DNA of 64,000 nt from Agarophyton chilense (taxonomy: Eukaryota; Rhodophyta; Florideophyceae; Gracilariales; Gracilariaceae). Position numbers and translations under genes: made by a program. Below, one piece after another: positions 18,465 through 29,215 of this stretch. Each line of letters starts with the position of its first letter. Position 1 is the stretch's first letter. Location of the stretch: positions 124,001 to 188,000 of the forward strand of contig JARGXX010000001.1 of assembly GCA_030374765.1 (NCBI GenBank), in the 5' to 3' direction. The notes under the pieces were generated by a model, which was given only the letters and a program-made list of their open reading frames with translations, did not search any database and was not told the DNA's origin.

Positions 18465-21400
18465 TTATCCGTCTGCAGGCATCGGCTCCTTGCGACGGCG
18501 CCAATACCTGATACGGAAGTGTGGGAGTATTGCGGCTGGGGGCTCGAGGGTGTCCATCTCTGGGCCCCAGCCGTACCACCTTACGGTGCACTTCAGACCA
18601 TTGTACGTTCGCGTGTGGCCCACCAGGCGGTCAACGGGAAATTCCTCTGAAGTTTGGTCCTGATCTTTCGGGGGAACGCCACCTCGAGGGTTCATATGTT
18701 CCGAGTCGGGAGCTTCGTTTGTGGGAGCCGGGTCGGGAGCTCCCGCTATTACAGTGTGAGGTTCAATTTCCGTCCCTGTTAGAGGGTTGTAATCTGGATC
18801 ATCCCGTTGAAGGTCATCGTTCACCTCAATTGGGGTGGGGTCCTCCGAGGGTCGAGTGCGCAGAGCTACCGCTCTGGGCTCTCAGGCTGAGGTGCCTGCC
18901 TCAATGCGATGTTGAAACGTTTCAGGTGCTACCGTAATACGGTCAATTGATATCGTATTCGATATTCCGTCCTGTTCAACCGTAACGGTGTGGTCTGATG
19001 CGTTTAATACCTTATATTGTCCCACTGATTTGGGTAGAAGCTTCGAATTGATATCTCTATCCATAGCTTCATCGTCCGCTTCATCATCCGGTCGTGGTCA
19101 CTTACCTGAAGGTGGGTTGTCTATGTAGACATATTGTCCCGAAGATACAGAGACCACTTTGGTTACCCTACGGTCATAGTCGGCCTTGTACCGCTTCTGG
19201 GCTGCAGTGAGGCGGCTCTCTGCATGTTTGAGAGCCCTCTTAAACCTCACAAGGGTATTTCGCTTGACCTGGGCAGAGGTCAGTGCGCCAGCTGCAGTGC
19301 TGGTGGTATGATCTCCCTGCCCTACAATACCTGTGGGTGTCGCAAAAGAACCAAATCAAAGGGAGTGGTCTGCGTTGACCGGTGTACCTGAAGGTTATAG
19401 GAGTAGGTGAGCGGTTGCACCAGCTCATCCCACCCAGTTTGGTGCTCTTCCGTATAGTGTCCTAGCCTTGATACCAATGTGTGGTTAAAGCGCTCGACCT
19501 GTCCGTTCGTCTGCGGGTGGTAGGCAGTAGTGAAATAGTGCTTGATACCCAAGTGAATACAGACTGCTTCGAAGAACTTCGATGCCAAGTTTGAACCATT
19601 ATCGGTAAGTAAGTACAGTGGTGCACCATAGGGGTAGACCCAAATGTTGAGGAACACGATCGCCAGCGTTGTTGACTTCGTCTTCTTTAAAGATATCGCT
19701 CTCGTGAGCTTCGAGAACCTGTCGGTGATCACTAGAATGTGCTGATACCCATTCTTGGTTTTGGGAAGTGGTCCTAGAAGGTCTATCGGAACAAACTCCA
19801 GCGGACCCGCTGCTGGAAACAGCTTGAGGTGTTTTGATGCTTTCGAATACCACCGCAGGTACGAACACAGGATTCGCATTGACCTACAAAGGTATAGACA
19901 TCATGGGCCATATGACGCCAATAGAACTGGTGCCTCAAGGTGTAATACATCCTGGTGGCACCGGGGTGTCCCAATAGTCGCGGGTACAGCGCGAGATACA
20001 AGACTCTCAAGCGAAGCGCCTTCGGAACCACCTTTTGCTCCGGGCGAGCTACCTTTGGAACCACCTTTTGCTCCGGGCGAGCTACCTTCGGAACCACCTT
20101 TTGAAGGCTACCATCCAAGGTTGACCTTTTCACGATGTACCCATTGCGGTCCAAATCGAATGGTGATCCTTTGAAACCAATTTGGTCAGCCAGGGTTCTG
20201 AAGTACGCATCTTGGGCCTGTTCTCGTAGAAACTCATTTCGGGTTACGGGCATGACGTTCGTTTCCTCTAGGGTCAGTATCTGCGTTTCCATGTCAGGGT
20301 TCCGCAAGGCACATTCTTCAGGTAAGTCCCAACATCCTTCTAGGTGTTCGCCGGTACTATTTTGGTTTGATGACACCAAAAAGCAAGGGATATCATCGTC
20401 AACAGGTTCTTTCTCTAACCCTGAGGTGTTTAAGCGTGACATAGCATGAGCTATGTTGTGCTTGATACCTGGACGGTACTGTACGTCGTATTCAAACTCC
20501 GACAGTCTCAACCTCCAACGGGCAAGTCTACCAGACGCATCTGCGAGTCCGAGGATCCACATTAGGGCGTCGTGGTTCGTGCGCAACGTAAAGCGCTCAC
20601 CATAAAGGTAGGGACGGGGAATCAACATCCTCCACACTGCTGCTAGACATTCCTTCTCTGTTACCGTCTAGTTATGCTCCGCCTCATTCATAGCGCGGCT
20701 CCAGTACCCTACAGGTAATTTGTCTCCGTTGTGCTGCTCCTGCATGAGACAACAACCAATTTGGGAATGGGATGCATCTGTATGCAGCGTGTACAGTAGA
20801 CCTGTTTTCGGTTACGCTAAGATTGGCGGCGACAACAGTGCCCGTTTCAATTCCTCAAAGATATCCATTTTGTCCTTCGATAGATTCTCAAACCGTTCAG
20901 GTTCACCTTTCTGGGGCTTCTTGTTGAGGGGAGCCGCTATTTTCGCGAATCCCTTCACGAAGCGACGATAGACGTTGCATAAACCTATAAAGGATCTTAC
21001 TTCTGTCTGGGATCCTGGCAACTTGATGTCCTGTACGGCTCTAATGTTGCTCGGCGCAACCTCTAGGTACCACGGCCTATGATGTGGTCCAGGTATTCAA
21101 CCGTTCTGGTAAAGAAGACGCATTTGCGTAGCTTCGGCGTCACCCCCGCATCAGCTAGGAGCGTTAGAACGGTGCGTACGTGAGCAAAATGCTCTTCTAC
21201 TCATTTCGAATAAATGATAACATCATCGATGTATACCAAGGCGGTTGTCCATTTAACCTTCGAAAGGATGAGGTCCAGCGCCCTTTGAAAGTTGGCTGGA
21301 GCATTGCGCAAGCCGAAAGGCATCCGCGTGAAGCGAAACAAACCTGCATGGGACGTGAAGGTCGTTTTGTCTCGATCTCTCTCACCTACAGGTACCTGCC

Positions 21401-22819
21401 AATAACCACAATTTGCATCCAACGTGGTAAATATCTGCGCATCTCCCAAGGAGTCGATGCACTCATCCAGTATAGGTATCGGGTACGAATCCTTGACCGT
21501 CACGCTATTGAGCCCCCTATAGTCCACACAGAACCTCATACGGTTATCCCCTTTCTTCTGAACCAAGACCACGGGAGTAGCCCAATCTGAGTTGGTTGGT
21601 TCAATTACACCTTCTTGGAGCATTCGCTCCACTTCTTTGAGTTCTACTTCTCTCGCCTTCGGAACCGCAAGGTATGGTTGCTGATAAATCGGCTTCGAGT
21701 CAGGGAGGAGCTCGATGCGATGCTGTGTGGCCTTAGTTTGGCCCAGATGGCCTGACCACATAGTTTCAAACTCCTCCAGAATGTCGAGAATACGGCCCCG
21801 CAGTTCGCCGTAATCTTCACCTATCTGGACTGTATCTTGCCATTGCCTCTTAGGATGAGGTTGCTCTTCTTTGTCTACCGATGCCTTATCGGATAGCTTT
21901 GATTCCAAGTTGGTATTTATCGATACCTCTGTGGTTGTGGACGCATTTGCGCACCCCCTTCCTTATCGAAGGCGACCTCGCCGAGGTCAGTGTGAGCTCC
22001 GGTGAAGACCCCTTGTGGTGCCGGTAGTGCGATGCCAACATTGGTATTTTTCGGCAACTTCACGTCGTGACTGCTGAAGTTACTGAGACACACCTTAAAG
22101 GGTTGATTTGGGATGTTTTCAACAATCCCGTTGGCCATCAAGGTGAGGTGTCGATGTGCTAACCTCGGATGGTTTTGTAGTATGACCAGCCCGGGGGTCG
22201 CACACGACACCGGTACCAATATTTGGTGCATTGGCGGGATAACAACCTGTTTGGTATTGCGTACTTTGTTGGAGACCGTTTCGGTGGATATCGTCTTCTT
22301 CGGTTTGACGAATCATCCCCGTTTGGTTTCCGTATTACCTAAAATGGAAATTCGTCCCCCGTGACGTAGGGCGACGGTATGGGAACCAGGAAGGATTGCT
22401 TTGACTTGTCTGTCGACGAAGTTCTTACCTAGTAGGCAGTCTGTTGGTAAACGGTTGACAACAAAGAATTGCAGTCTTACCTTGAGGTGCCCGAGCTGCA
22501 CCACAGTGGTGAGCATACCTCGAAGATTTAGTGGGCGCTCATTTGCATCGACCAGCGGGTTGTCGTCGGGAGGTCCGCTCAAGTTCCGAAGTATCGCCTC
22601 AGGTATGACGCGGGAGTTCAGGACGTTTGGGCTGGACCCCGTATCCAACACGCAGGTGACCGGAATCGCAAGGCGATCGGAGAAACACATTGAAGCACGT
22701 ACTTTATAGTTATTGTACTTCATATGACAAACCGGAACTGGTTGTCACGTGTTCTCTTCCACCTTCAAGGTTCTGGGTATCGATTGGCCTTCCACTTGCA
22801 GGTTGGGTTCGGCCACCAT
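18465..22819 (-). pseudogene. pol (element 2): protease to chromodomain, multiple breaks
   Basis: The start codon overlaps the gag stop (TAATG at 22817-22821) and opens MVAEPNLQVEGQ. Protease VTCVLDTGSSPN retains its Asp. RT motifs: RMRFCVDYRGLN, FTTLDANCGYWQ, RMPFGLRNAPANFQ and ALVYIDDVIIYSK. A connection segment SFIGLCNVYRRFVKGFA, RNase H/tether pieces (LRTNHDALMWIL, IKHNIAHAMSRLN), an integrase zinc part (LGHPGATRMYY, FYWRHM, CESC) and an integrase core with all three acidic positions (VITDRFSKL, LLTDNGSNLASKFFE, GQVERF) follow. The C-terminus is a chromodomain-like CTVRWYGWGPEMDTLEPP. Breaks: TGA near 22742, TGA at 22313, and frame changes near 21910, 21200, 20800, 19880 and 19320. The integrase active site is better kept than in element 1. 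Confidence 0.88.
20021..20107. repeat. 33-bp in-frame tandem repeat inside element 2 pol
   Basis: Two full units and part of a third of TTCGGAACCACCTTTTGCTC... (33 bp), adding copies of the peptide VARPEQKVVPK between RNase H and the integrase zinc region without changing frame. Absent from element 1. Confidence 0.9.
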
Positions 22820-24871
22820 TACGCCAACCGTTCGGTGTTTTCCTCCTGTACGAGAGAGGTTGAGTCCAAGTTTGGTGTTTCCTCGATGGTATTGACCTGT
22901 ACCGGTGTACGGGGTTGGAACTTATTTGGTGTTGGCGTCGAAAACCCATAGAGGCGTTGGTGATTCTGCATGCGAGCCTGAATCAACTGGTCTCTCATCC
23001 CTGGAGGTAAGTTAGCGCAATTGTTTGCCAAATGGTCTGTCGCGAGACAAAACCAGCAAACGAGGCCTCCAGTTTGGGTGTCTCGCGTTACCATTGAGGG
23101 GGGCTTCTAAACCTGGTTGGTGGGAGCAGTGGCGTAGGAGGTGGGTGGCGAGTTGTCGGAGCTCGCTCCCGCCATCCTATGCGAGCTCAACGAACTTGGC
23201 GGCGATTGTACCGAGTTTGGTGTACCCGTTGACGACCAATTTCCTACCTTCGAAGGTTTCAAGCACCGCCCCTGGGTCGCTACCAAGTGGAGAGCGGTCC
23301 CTGTAGGTACTTCGAGGTGCGAGCTACCCTCTGAGGTTGTGGTATCTTCAATTTCCCAGACCGACCTTTTCGGTTTATCCTTCGAGGTTGGAGGCACGGC
23401 TGGTCTCTTTCCCAGCCGAAGGGTATCTCCAAGGCTCTGGGAGTATCGAAACAGCCCATTGTAGTCTACCTTTCAGTTAGTGGCCAGGTAGTTGCGTACG
23501 TGGGAACGGATCGCTTTGTCGACATTGTCGGCAAATAGCGACTTTAACCTAGATGTAGTGAGTACATTACCAAAGCGGGTTTCCAGATTCAACAGCGCGA
23601 GCGAAAAATCCGATTCGGTGTGCCCAGACCTTTGATGGTAGGCGAGGACTTTCGAATAAGCCTCTTGGAAAACCCATTTTGGTTACATGCAAGCTTGAAC
23701 TTCTGTAGAAACTCAATCACCGCAATAGGATCCGTACCTGTGAAGTTTGTGTCACCCATTTGGAAGCTGAGCTTCTGGTGGTGCTTAGTAATCTTCTGAG
23801 AAACCTCTTGGGTGTATTCAGAAGACTTGTTGATCAACCGATAGGTCCTGTAATCAACCGATAGGTCCTGTAATCAACCGCTTTGGTGAACATATCGTTC
23901 AACGGTTGGTGCACCTCCAGGTCCATTTCGGTGTCCGACTCAGAGTCCGGCGACTCATTGTATCGCTTTTTACCCTTTCGGATCTTTTTCAACGACTTCT
24001 TCGTCGACCTGTTCGGTTTCTTCTTCTTCTTACCGTTACGGTCATCATCCGACGATGAACTCGTATCGGAACTGGAGTCTGACGAGTCGGGGTCTGAATC
24101 ATCCTCTCGATTCTTTCCCCTCTTCGTCCTCCGCTTCTTCCCTTTTCGGTTTCTTCGTCGCTCATCCAACGAGTCAGACGAATCGTCCTTGGGACCACCT
24201 CCATGGGTATCCTTGTGAACGAAACCAGTAATTGGTGGTAGATAAATGTCTTGAGGATCTACCTTCCCCGGGTCCTCTTGACTCTGCCTTGGATTTTGTA
24301 GGTACTCACTATCAATAGGTAAGTGTTTGGAATGGGTGGAATGACCCATTTGGAACCCTTGTGGTATGCGCTTTGCGATATTCACCTGTGTAGGTCTGGA
24401 TTCTGCGAATCCCTCGGAAACCCAAAGGTCCTGCACAGCGCGGTAAACATGCTCCCTAGCATCTGTAAAGAGATACTATTTCACCATTTCAGGTATCCTG
24501 TCCGATTGCTCTTGAGCTGCTCAATCAACCACAATACGGTTAAATGCATCGACGTCCATTGAGGGCGGAACCATACCTGTATCCGACTTCTCCTTTACGG
24601 TTAATGCATCCTCGACCGCGAGGATGACGAGCGCTTTCGCTCGCTCTTCGAGCTGAGGCCATAGCTCCTCCGCTGCAACCTCAATTGGTAATTCCCTTTG
24701 AGGTTCCGTTGCCATAGGCGGCGGATAATGTACCTTTACGGTTTTGTCCCGAGGGTGCCGGAGCAGCTCCTCGGGGGTTTTCAGAAACAGGTGAGCCGAT
24801 GGGGCTTCTTTAAGACCTTTTTGGCTTGGCGGGGCGCTCGCACCACGAGTATTCCTTTTAGGTCGTTCCAT
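22819..24871 (-). pseudogene. gag (element 2), frameshifted
   Basis: Aligns with the element 1 gag from its start (MERPKRNTRG) through a conserved NPEEVL-like segment (LKTPEELLRHPRDKTV), the alternating acidic/basic middle (DERRRNRKGKKRRTKRGK, SSSDTSSSSDDDRNGKKK), the gag core (LSFQMGDTNFTGTDPIAVI, LACNQNGFS) and the zinc knuckle CWFCLATDHLANNC (CX2CX4HX4C). A 20-bp tandem duplication (23833-23880) and several other indels break the frame, and the core is shortened after NQNGFS. The TAA stop at 22819-22821 overlaps the pol ATG. The start was chosen by alignment to element 1; an upstream ATG at 24943 would extend it into the leader. Confidence 0.85.
23833..23880. repeat. 20-bp tandem duplication in element 2 gag
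   Basis: Unit TCAACCGATAGGTCCTGTAA repeated twice plus eight bases. Its length is not a multiple of three, so it frameshifts gag. Confidence 0.95.
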
Positions 24872-24999
24872 TCGTGACCAATAGTGGTATCCTGTATTGC
24901 TTTGCCGGATTTCCTGAAACCAAATAGGTGTACGAGCGTCCAATCCTTCTCCGAATCTCGTGTGAACCGTGAAGGTACGACGAAACCTAAAAATACTTT

Positions 25000-25015
25000 C
25001 GAAGTCGGGAGACCA
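25000..25015 (-). other. primer-binding site (element 2)
   Basis: Minus-strand TGGTCTCCCGACTTCG, three bases from the LTR start at 25019; one change from the element 1 site. Confidence 0.75.
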
Positions 25016-25018
25016 AAC

Positions 25019-25376
25019 TGTCGTACAATCCCCTCTGGGGTATGCTACTGTCTTGTCTCGGGAGGGTGGTGACGCTCAACCCTAGAAAGTAGACGTAATA
25101 AACCTCGATGGTAACAGGGCACCGTGAAAACCCGCAGGGGCAAACGGCGGGGCAACAAGCCTATAACGTGTAGGTGAACGATGGTAGGCGTCGACGCGCG
25201 GGAAAGCCTGTGTGGTAGTTGAGAAACAATGAACCAAAAGGTATAGTCGTGACCCAAGTGATGCCTGTCTTTATCAGATTAGGATGGGGGAGGTGCAGGT
25301 CCCTATATGCAGTGGACTGCACTCTCCAGATCCCGCGGGAGGTGCCAGCACGGCACGGTCTCTGACCTAGTGTCAG
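25019..25376 (-). repeat. 5' LTR of element 2, truncated (about 358 of 634 bp)
   Basis: Matches 14503-14880 from TGTCGTAC onward, then stops at about 25376-25381. The missing ~260 bp are the U3 end with the TATA-like segment and hairpin, so this copy has lost its promoter. Confidence 0.8.
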
Positions 25377-25382
25377 AGATAT

Positions 25383-26508
25383 GCCCCAGTTGCCCAACTA
25401 CCGCTAAGCCAAAAGACACAAAAAAAGTCACGTTAAGTAACCTAACCCGTCAGTTTAACACTGTGGTATGCATTGATCACCTGCACCTGGATAAACATCG
25501 CGTCCTTCACATCATGGATTCTAGCTCGCGATATTCTGTAGGTGAAGTGGTCGAGAGCACATGTATGGCTCATTCCACTCCGTTGTTTGAGACACTGTGG
25601 ATAACGTCGTTCTGGGCCGCTGAGACTGTCCCCTTCGATCCTGCTTTTTGAATTACAGTAGTTACCGTTAAATTGGCAGTGATGGTATTGATGTCCGATC
25701 CACACCTCCGCGGCGACACAAAAAAATGTACTGTAGTCAAAGCACAAGGTTATCCAAGATATTTATATACTTAACATTGAAATACGAGTCTGACTCTGAC
25801 TCACCTGAACATGAAAGATTGATGGTTCAAGCCGCACTTCGGATCTCAAATTATTTATACGACAATGATGTTTGTTCCGCCCAAGAGCTAGCGAAAGGAT
25901 ACACAAGGCCTGCTTCTGCTGATAAGTCAGCAGTCAGTGTTCCTACAGAGATTTTACGAGCTCATGACAACTTGACTGCCAGTCGGAAACTCAACGGTAT
26001 ACCACGATCCAAAGCAGCTACAAATGAGACTGTGATTATCAACGGTAGAGTGCAAATGTTTTCCAAAGAATAATTTGACAAAAGAGAAACATGTTCCTCA
26101 CCCAAGGTTGTTTTTTTTCACGACATATCTTCGGAAACTGTAACAGTCCCAGGCAAAAATAGTCGAAAGATGCAAGCTGCTACAGAAGATGTAAGACTGG
26201 CCCTACCAGACAATTTATTTGCTAGTACTGTACAAGAAAGAGTCGATTCTATTGCTACTAGCCTTAATGACTGCATTGAAACCGTGTTTGAAAATGATGT
26301 TGCCACTGAAGATAGGCTCAAATATGGTCATATCGTCATTGAAAGAGTTCAAGATGCTGAAATAGAACTTGACGATGAAACTAATGATGACCGATATGTT
26401 CGGCTTCCAAGTGTTGATGACAACATTGAAGTCTACTGGCCTATTGATGACATATTATGCCCCGGTTATGAATTTCATGGACTACAAGTAATATGCACGA
26501 GAGAATAG
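25383..26508 (+). pseudogene. Ty1/copia integrase remnant (plus strand)
   Basis: Integrase, which joins element DNA to the host chromosome. The frame opens with a zinc-type CPSC and KPKDTKKVTLSNL, then FNTVVCIDHLHLD and VLHIMDSSSRYSVGEVVES, the core with its first Asp, typical of copia integrases in algae and oomycetes. After stops and a frame change come DVRSTPPRRHKK, then ALRISNYLYDNDVCSAQELAKGYTRP-type sequence (25800-25920), AHDNLTASRKL, and after a TAA at 26071-26073 the C-terminal part with AATEDVRLALPD and VRLPSVDDNIEVYWPIDDI. It begins exactly at the end of Ty3 element 2, so that insertion (or a linked deletion) removed the 5' half. Several breaks make it non-functional. Confidence 0.75.
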
Positions 26509-26739
26509 ATACTACTTTGCAACCGCTTAGGTATATGGAGATTTATCACTAAGCACTAATCTGTAGACTGAGAACCGAACTCTATATAAACACAGCCTTT
26601 TCTGTCTGCTGCCGGAAGTCACCTGACGAACGAGCAGGCACTTCGACTAGCTCGACCTACGACTATCGTAGTACCCGAATACTGTTCAATACAAATCTGT
26701 CAAGTTTATAAGTGCAACCTAGATACTTTCTGCTAGCGA
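26509..26739 (+). promoter_or_regulatory. TATA-containing spacer between copia fragments
   Basis: Contains TCTATATAAACACAGCC at about 26581, a good TATA box, but no coding trace. It joins the integrase end directly to RNase H, so the RT region has been deleted; the segment may be a leftover LTR/promoter piece. No second copy is seen. Confidence 0.3.
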
Positions 26740-27118
26740 AGCTACCGATGAAGGAAAAGCCATAGCAAAAGCGTATCAGGTACTACTGGGTGTTCAAATC
26801 GATTTGGTTGTTGCTCTGGACTCCAAGGATCTATTTGAATCTCTGTCAACTTTTCGGAATTCGATTGATCGATCTACTTTTGCCAATTTAAATGGATTAA
26901 GATATGAGTTTGAATCTCACAAGGTCAATCGTATCATATAGATTCTGGGAAACCTTAATACGACTCGTCCCTTATCAAAGACGGACAGTCCCTTATCTCA
27001 ATCTCTCCAACTCTCAATGTTCACCGGTGAACTCGCTCTCTCCTTCGAAGATGCTCTTAGTCGAATCTCTGTTCGGTCAACTAGTGAAATACATCTAAGA
27101 CAATGCGAGGAGTATGAA
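26740..27118 (+). pseudogene. Ty1/copia RNase H C-terminal remnant (plus strand)
   Basis: Reads VVALDSKDLFESLSTFRNSIDRSTF, then GLRYEFESHKVNRI, an in-frame TAG near 26938, ILGNLNTTRPLSKTDSPL and ALSFEDALSRISVRSTSE. The DSKDLF...STFRNSIDRS and (N)LADPLTKxDSPL-like motifs mark the end of RNase H in this class of copia polyproteins. Same strand as the integrase remnant at 25383-26508 and probably the same element with RT deleted. Ends without a recognisable LTR. Confidence 0.65.
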
Positions 27119-27523
27119 ACGTGATTCACCTTGATGAAAGCTTCTACGATGTAATTTGTTTAATGGTTTTGTCTATTATTTTTTACGTTCTTGAGTGGTC
27201 TTACTATGTTTTGTTCTACCCTGATTCAAAGTCCTAACGGTTTTTTAGTACTTAAGTTGTCTATGCTTGTTCTCCATTATAGTCTCAGAGTTCCCTAGTT
27301 GTTAAAGAGAACGACGGACAAATCGGAGCGACCGAGACCTATTGATGCAGCTACTACTGCTATCTTGCTACGATTCAATTACTAGTTCCACAAACGTTAT
27401 ATTGGTATACCATCATGTGTCATTTACTTCGTCAATTCCTCATCAGAAATACTTAGAATAAAACTTATCCCAAGTTATCCCCCGTCTCAACTCAAAAAAT
27501 GTAAGGGCGTCTCTGTGATGGTC
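27119..27523. other. no gene seen
   Basis: AT-rich sequence between the plus-strand and minus-strand copia remnants. May contain decayed LTR sequence of either; no repeat partner was found. Confidence 0.4.
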
Positions 27524-27575
27524 AGCAGCCTAGCTCCCTCACTTTGCTTCAACATCGTGGTTCTAGCGCTATTAA
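27524..27575. repeat. LTR-like direct repeat, left copy (copia, minus)
   Basis: Shares the core CTTCAACATCGTGGTTCTAG, with a single change, and most flanking bases with 31766-31817. Confidence 0.6.
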
Positions 27576-27949
27576 GTCGCCGGCGGTTCAGCGTCCATGT
27601 GTTCGATTTGTAAGGGATATGATATATGATTTCGATTGGCGTACATAGCGTCTCCAAGTCTTATAGTTTTGTAAGGGACATAGCACTCCCCCTGAGAAGG
27701 GGTGTGGGGTGGCTCGCATATATACGAAGTTTGTTCATGATTATTTTTGGAAGGCTTGGCGTTTAGGGGTTGGTCATTAGGTTGGCATTCAATTCCGAGA
27801 ACGGGATGTGTTTTGGTACAACGTTGCGCTAGTTCATGTGGTGTTGTATGTGATAGTAACGTAAGTCGATATAATTCCTTTTCTTTGTCGGGGCAGTATT
27901 GTTGGACACAATGACAGCGGAGATAATTTCCATGTGTAATGTAGTAGCT

Positions 27950-29215
27950 TGGTTTGGAAGCCTTTTGATTTTAGATAACACTCTTCGAATCCAAATCAGC
28001 TGTTGTGTGGTGGACGATGCTGAAATATACTCTGCTTCACACGTAGAAAGGTCTGTATTGTTCTGTTTACGGTAATACTAAAGGATAGGGATGTTTTTAA
28101 AGCAGTGAACGGAACCTGGTGTAGATTTGCGATCTGTGGAATTCCCAGCATGATCTGCGTCGGAATAAACCGCATATAAGCTGTGTGAATGACGTGCACG
28201 TAGTTTTAAATTGGCTTATGACATGAAAATACCTTGCTGTGTTACGCCTTTTAGGTATCAAAGAACGGCTAAGGATAGCCCTGTGTCGATTGCTGGAGTG
28301 AGAGAGAGAGCAATTTTCAGTTTATTGACTACAAAATAGATATCGGGGCGGGTGGAGTGGGAAAGTTAGCGAAGTTCTCCTAAAATGCACTGGTACTATA
28401 TCGTAGGGAATTTGTTTGATTCGTTCTCTGCGGTTGTGCGGTGCAGTGGTCAGCTGTCAAAAAGGGGGTTAGTTTGGGGTTATAGTTGCTCAATCCGGTG
28501 CGTTCAGGAAGGCAACATATTTGGAGTTGGTGGGATATGTGGATGTCCATTTTGCGTGATTTATGAATTTGCAAGCCTAGGGAGTTTTCTTGGAAGCCAA
28601 TGCGTTTAATGTCGCGGTGTTTGGAGCAAAGGTCTTTGTAGAATAAGTCTATATATGTTCAGTGGAAGATGATGTGACTGTGATGTCATCTACTGTGACA
28701 CATGCAAGAGTGTATTCGGTTGGTGTGATTCTATGAAAGAGTCATGGATCAGAATGTGATTGATTGTATCTAAGGGTGATGATGTGGTCATTTCTTCTTG
28801 ATAGATAGGTTTGACCGGCAGATTTGCCTCCATCTAAGTTTCCCAGCAGTCTTTCAACCTTATACTTATGTTTAAAAGAGCCGTCAAATGTTGGCAGTTG
28901 TGACACATAGACCGGTTTGTCATGTACGAAGGGTTCTTCGAAGAACGCGGATTCTATGTCGAATTGTTCCACCTGTAGTCCATATGTTGCTGCTGTTGCT
29001 GCAATGATTAAAATTAGTCGGCTAATAGCCCGATCAGCAGTGAATGTCGTGGTTTTACCAGGGTTATAGTGCAAATGGCGTTTCATTTTGTCGCTCCCCA
29101 CGACGCATCGAGCTCTCTGGCAATTGTGGGATAATGGGGGTACACCTCGTATTCTTATGTCATGCGGAGCGCTGGAGTCTTGGCGTCCTGTGGAATTTTG
29201 GAGTTTGGTAGCCAT
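27950..29215 (-). pseudogene. copia reverse transcriptase and RNase H remnant
   Basis: RT: TADRAISRLILIIAATAATYG, VEQFDIESAFFEEPF with a catalytic Asp, and HDKPVYVSQLP lie at 28742-29080. Near 28690 the polymerase box reads TVDDITV where YVDD is expected. RNase H: STCEAEYISASSTTQQLIW at about 27965-28050. The frames are broken repeatedly between these motifs. Family assignment is firm; no functional product is possible. Confidence 0.8.

Larger units (their letters stand above)
14503..25376 (-). mobile_element. Ty3/gypsy element 2 (chromodomain type) with antisense accessory ORF, decayed
   Basis: Order on the minus strand: truncated 5' LTR (25019-25376), primer site, gag, pol (protease, RT, RNase H, integrase, chromodomain), purine tract, a long plus-strand ORF, then the complete 3' LTR (14503-15136). 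At about 10.9 kb it is longer than element 1 because of the ~3.3 kb block holding the antisense ORF. gag and pol contain several frameshifts and stops, so it is not autonomous now. AGATA occurs directly outside both ends (14498-14502 and 25377-25381). Confidence 0.88.

Noticed and set aside
27499-27680. Three TGTAAGGG units as telomere-like repeats
   Set aside because: Irregularly spaced, only three copies, and inside copia LTR-like sequence.
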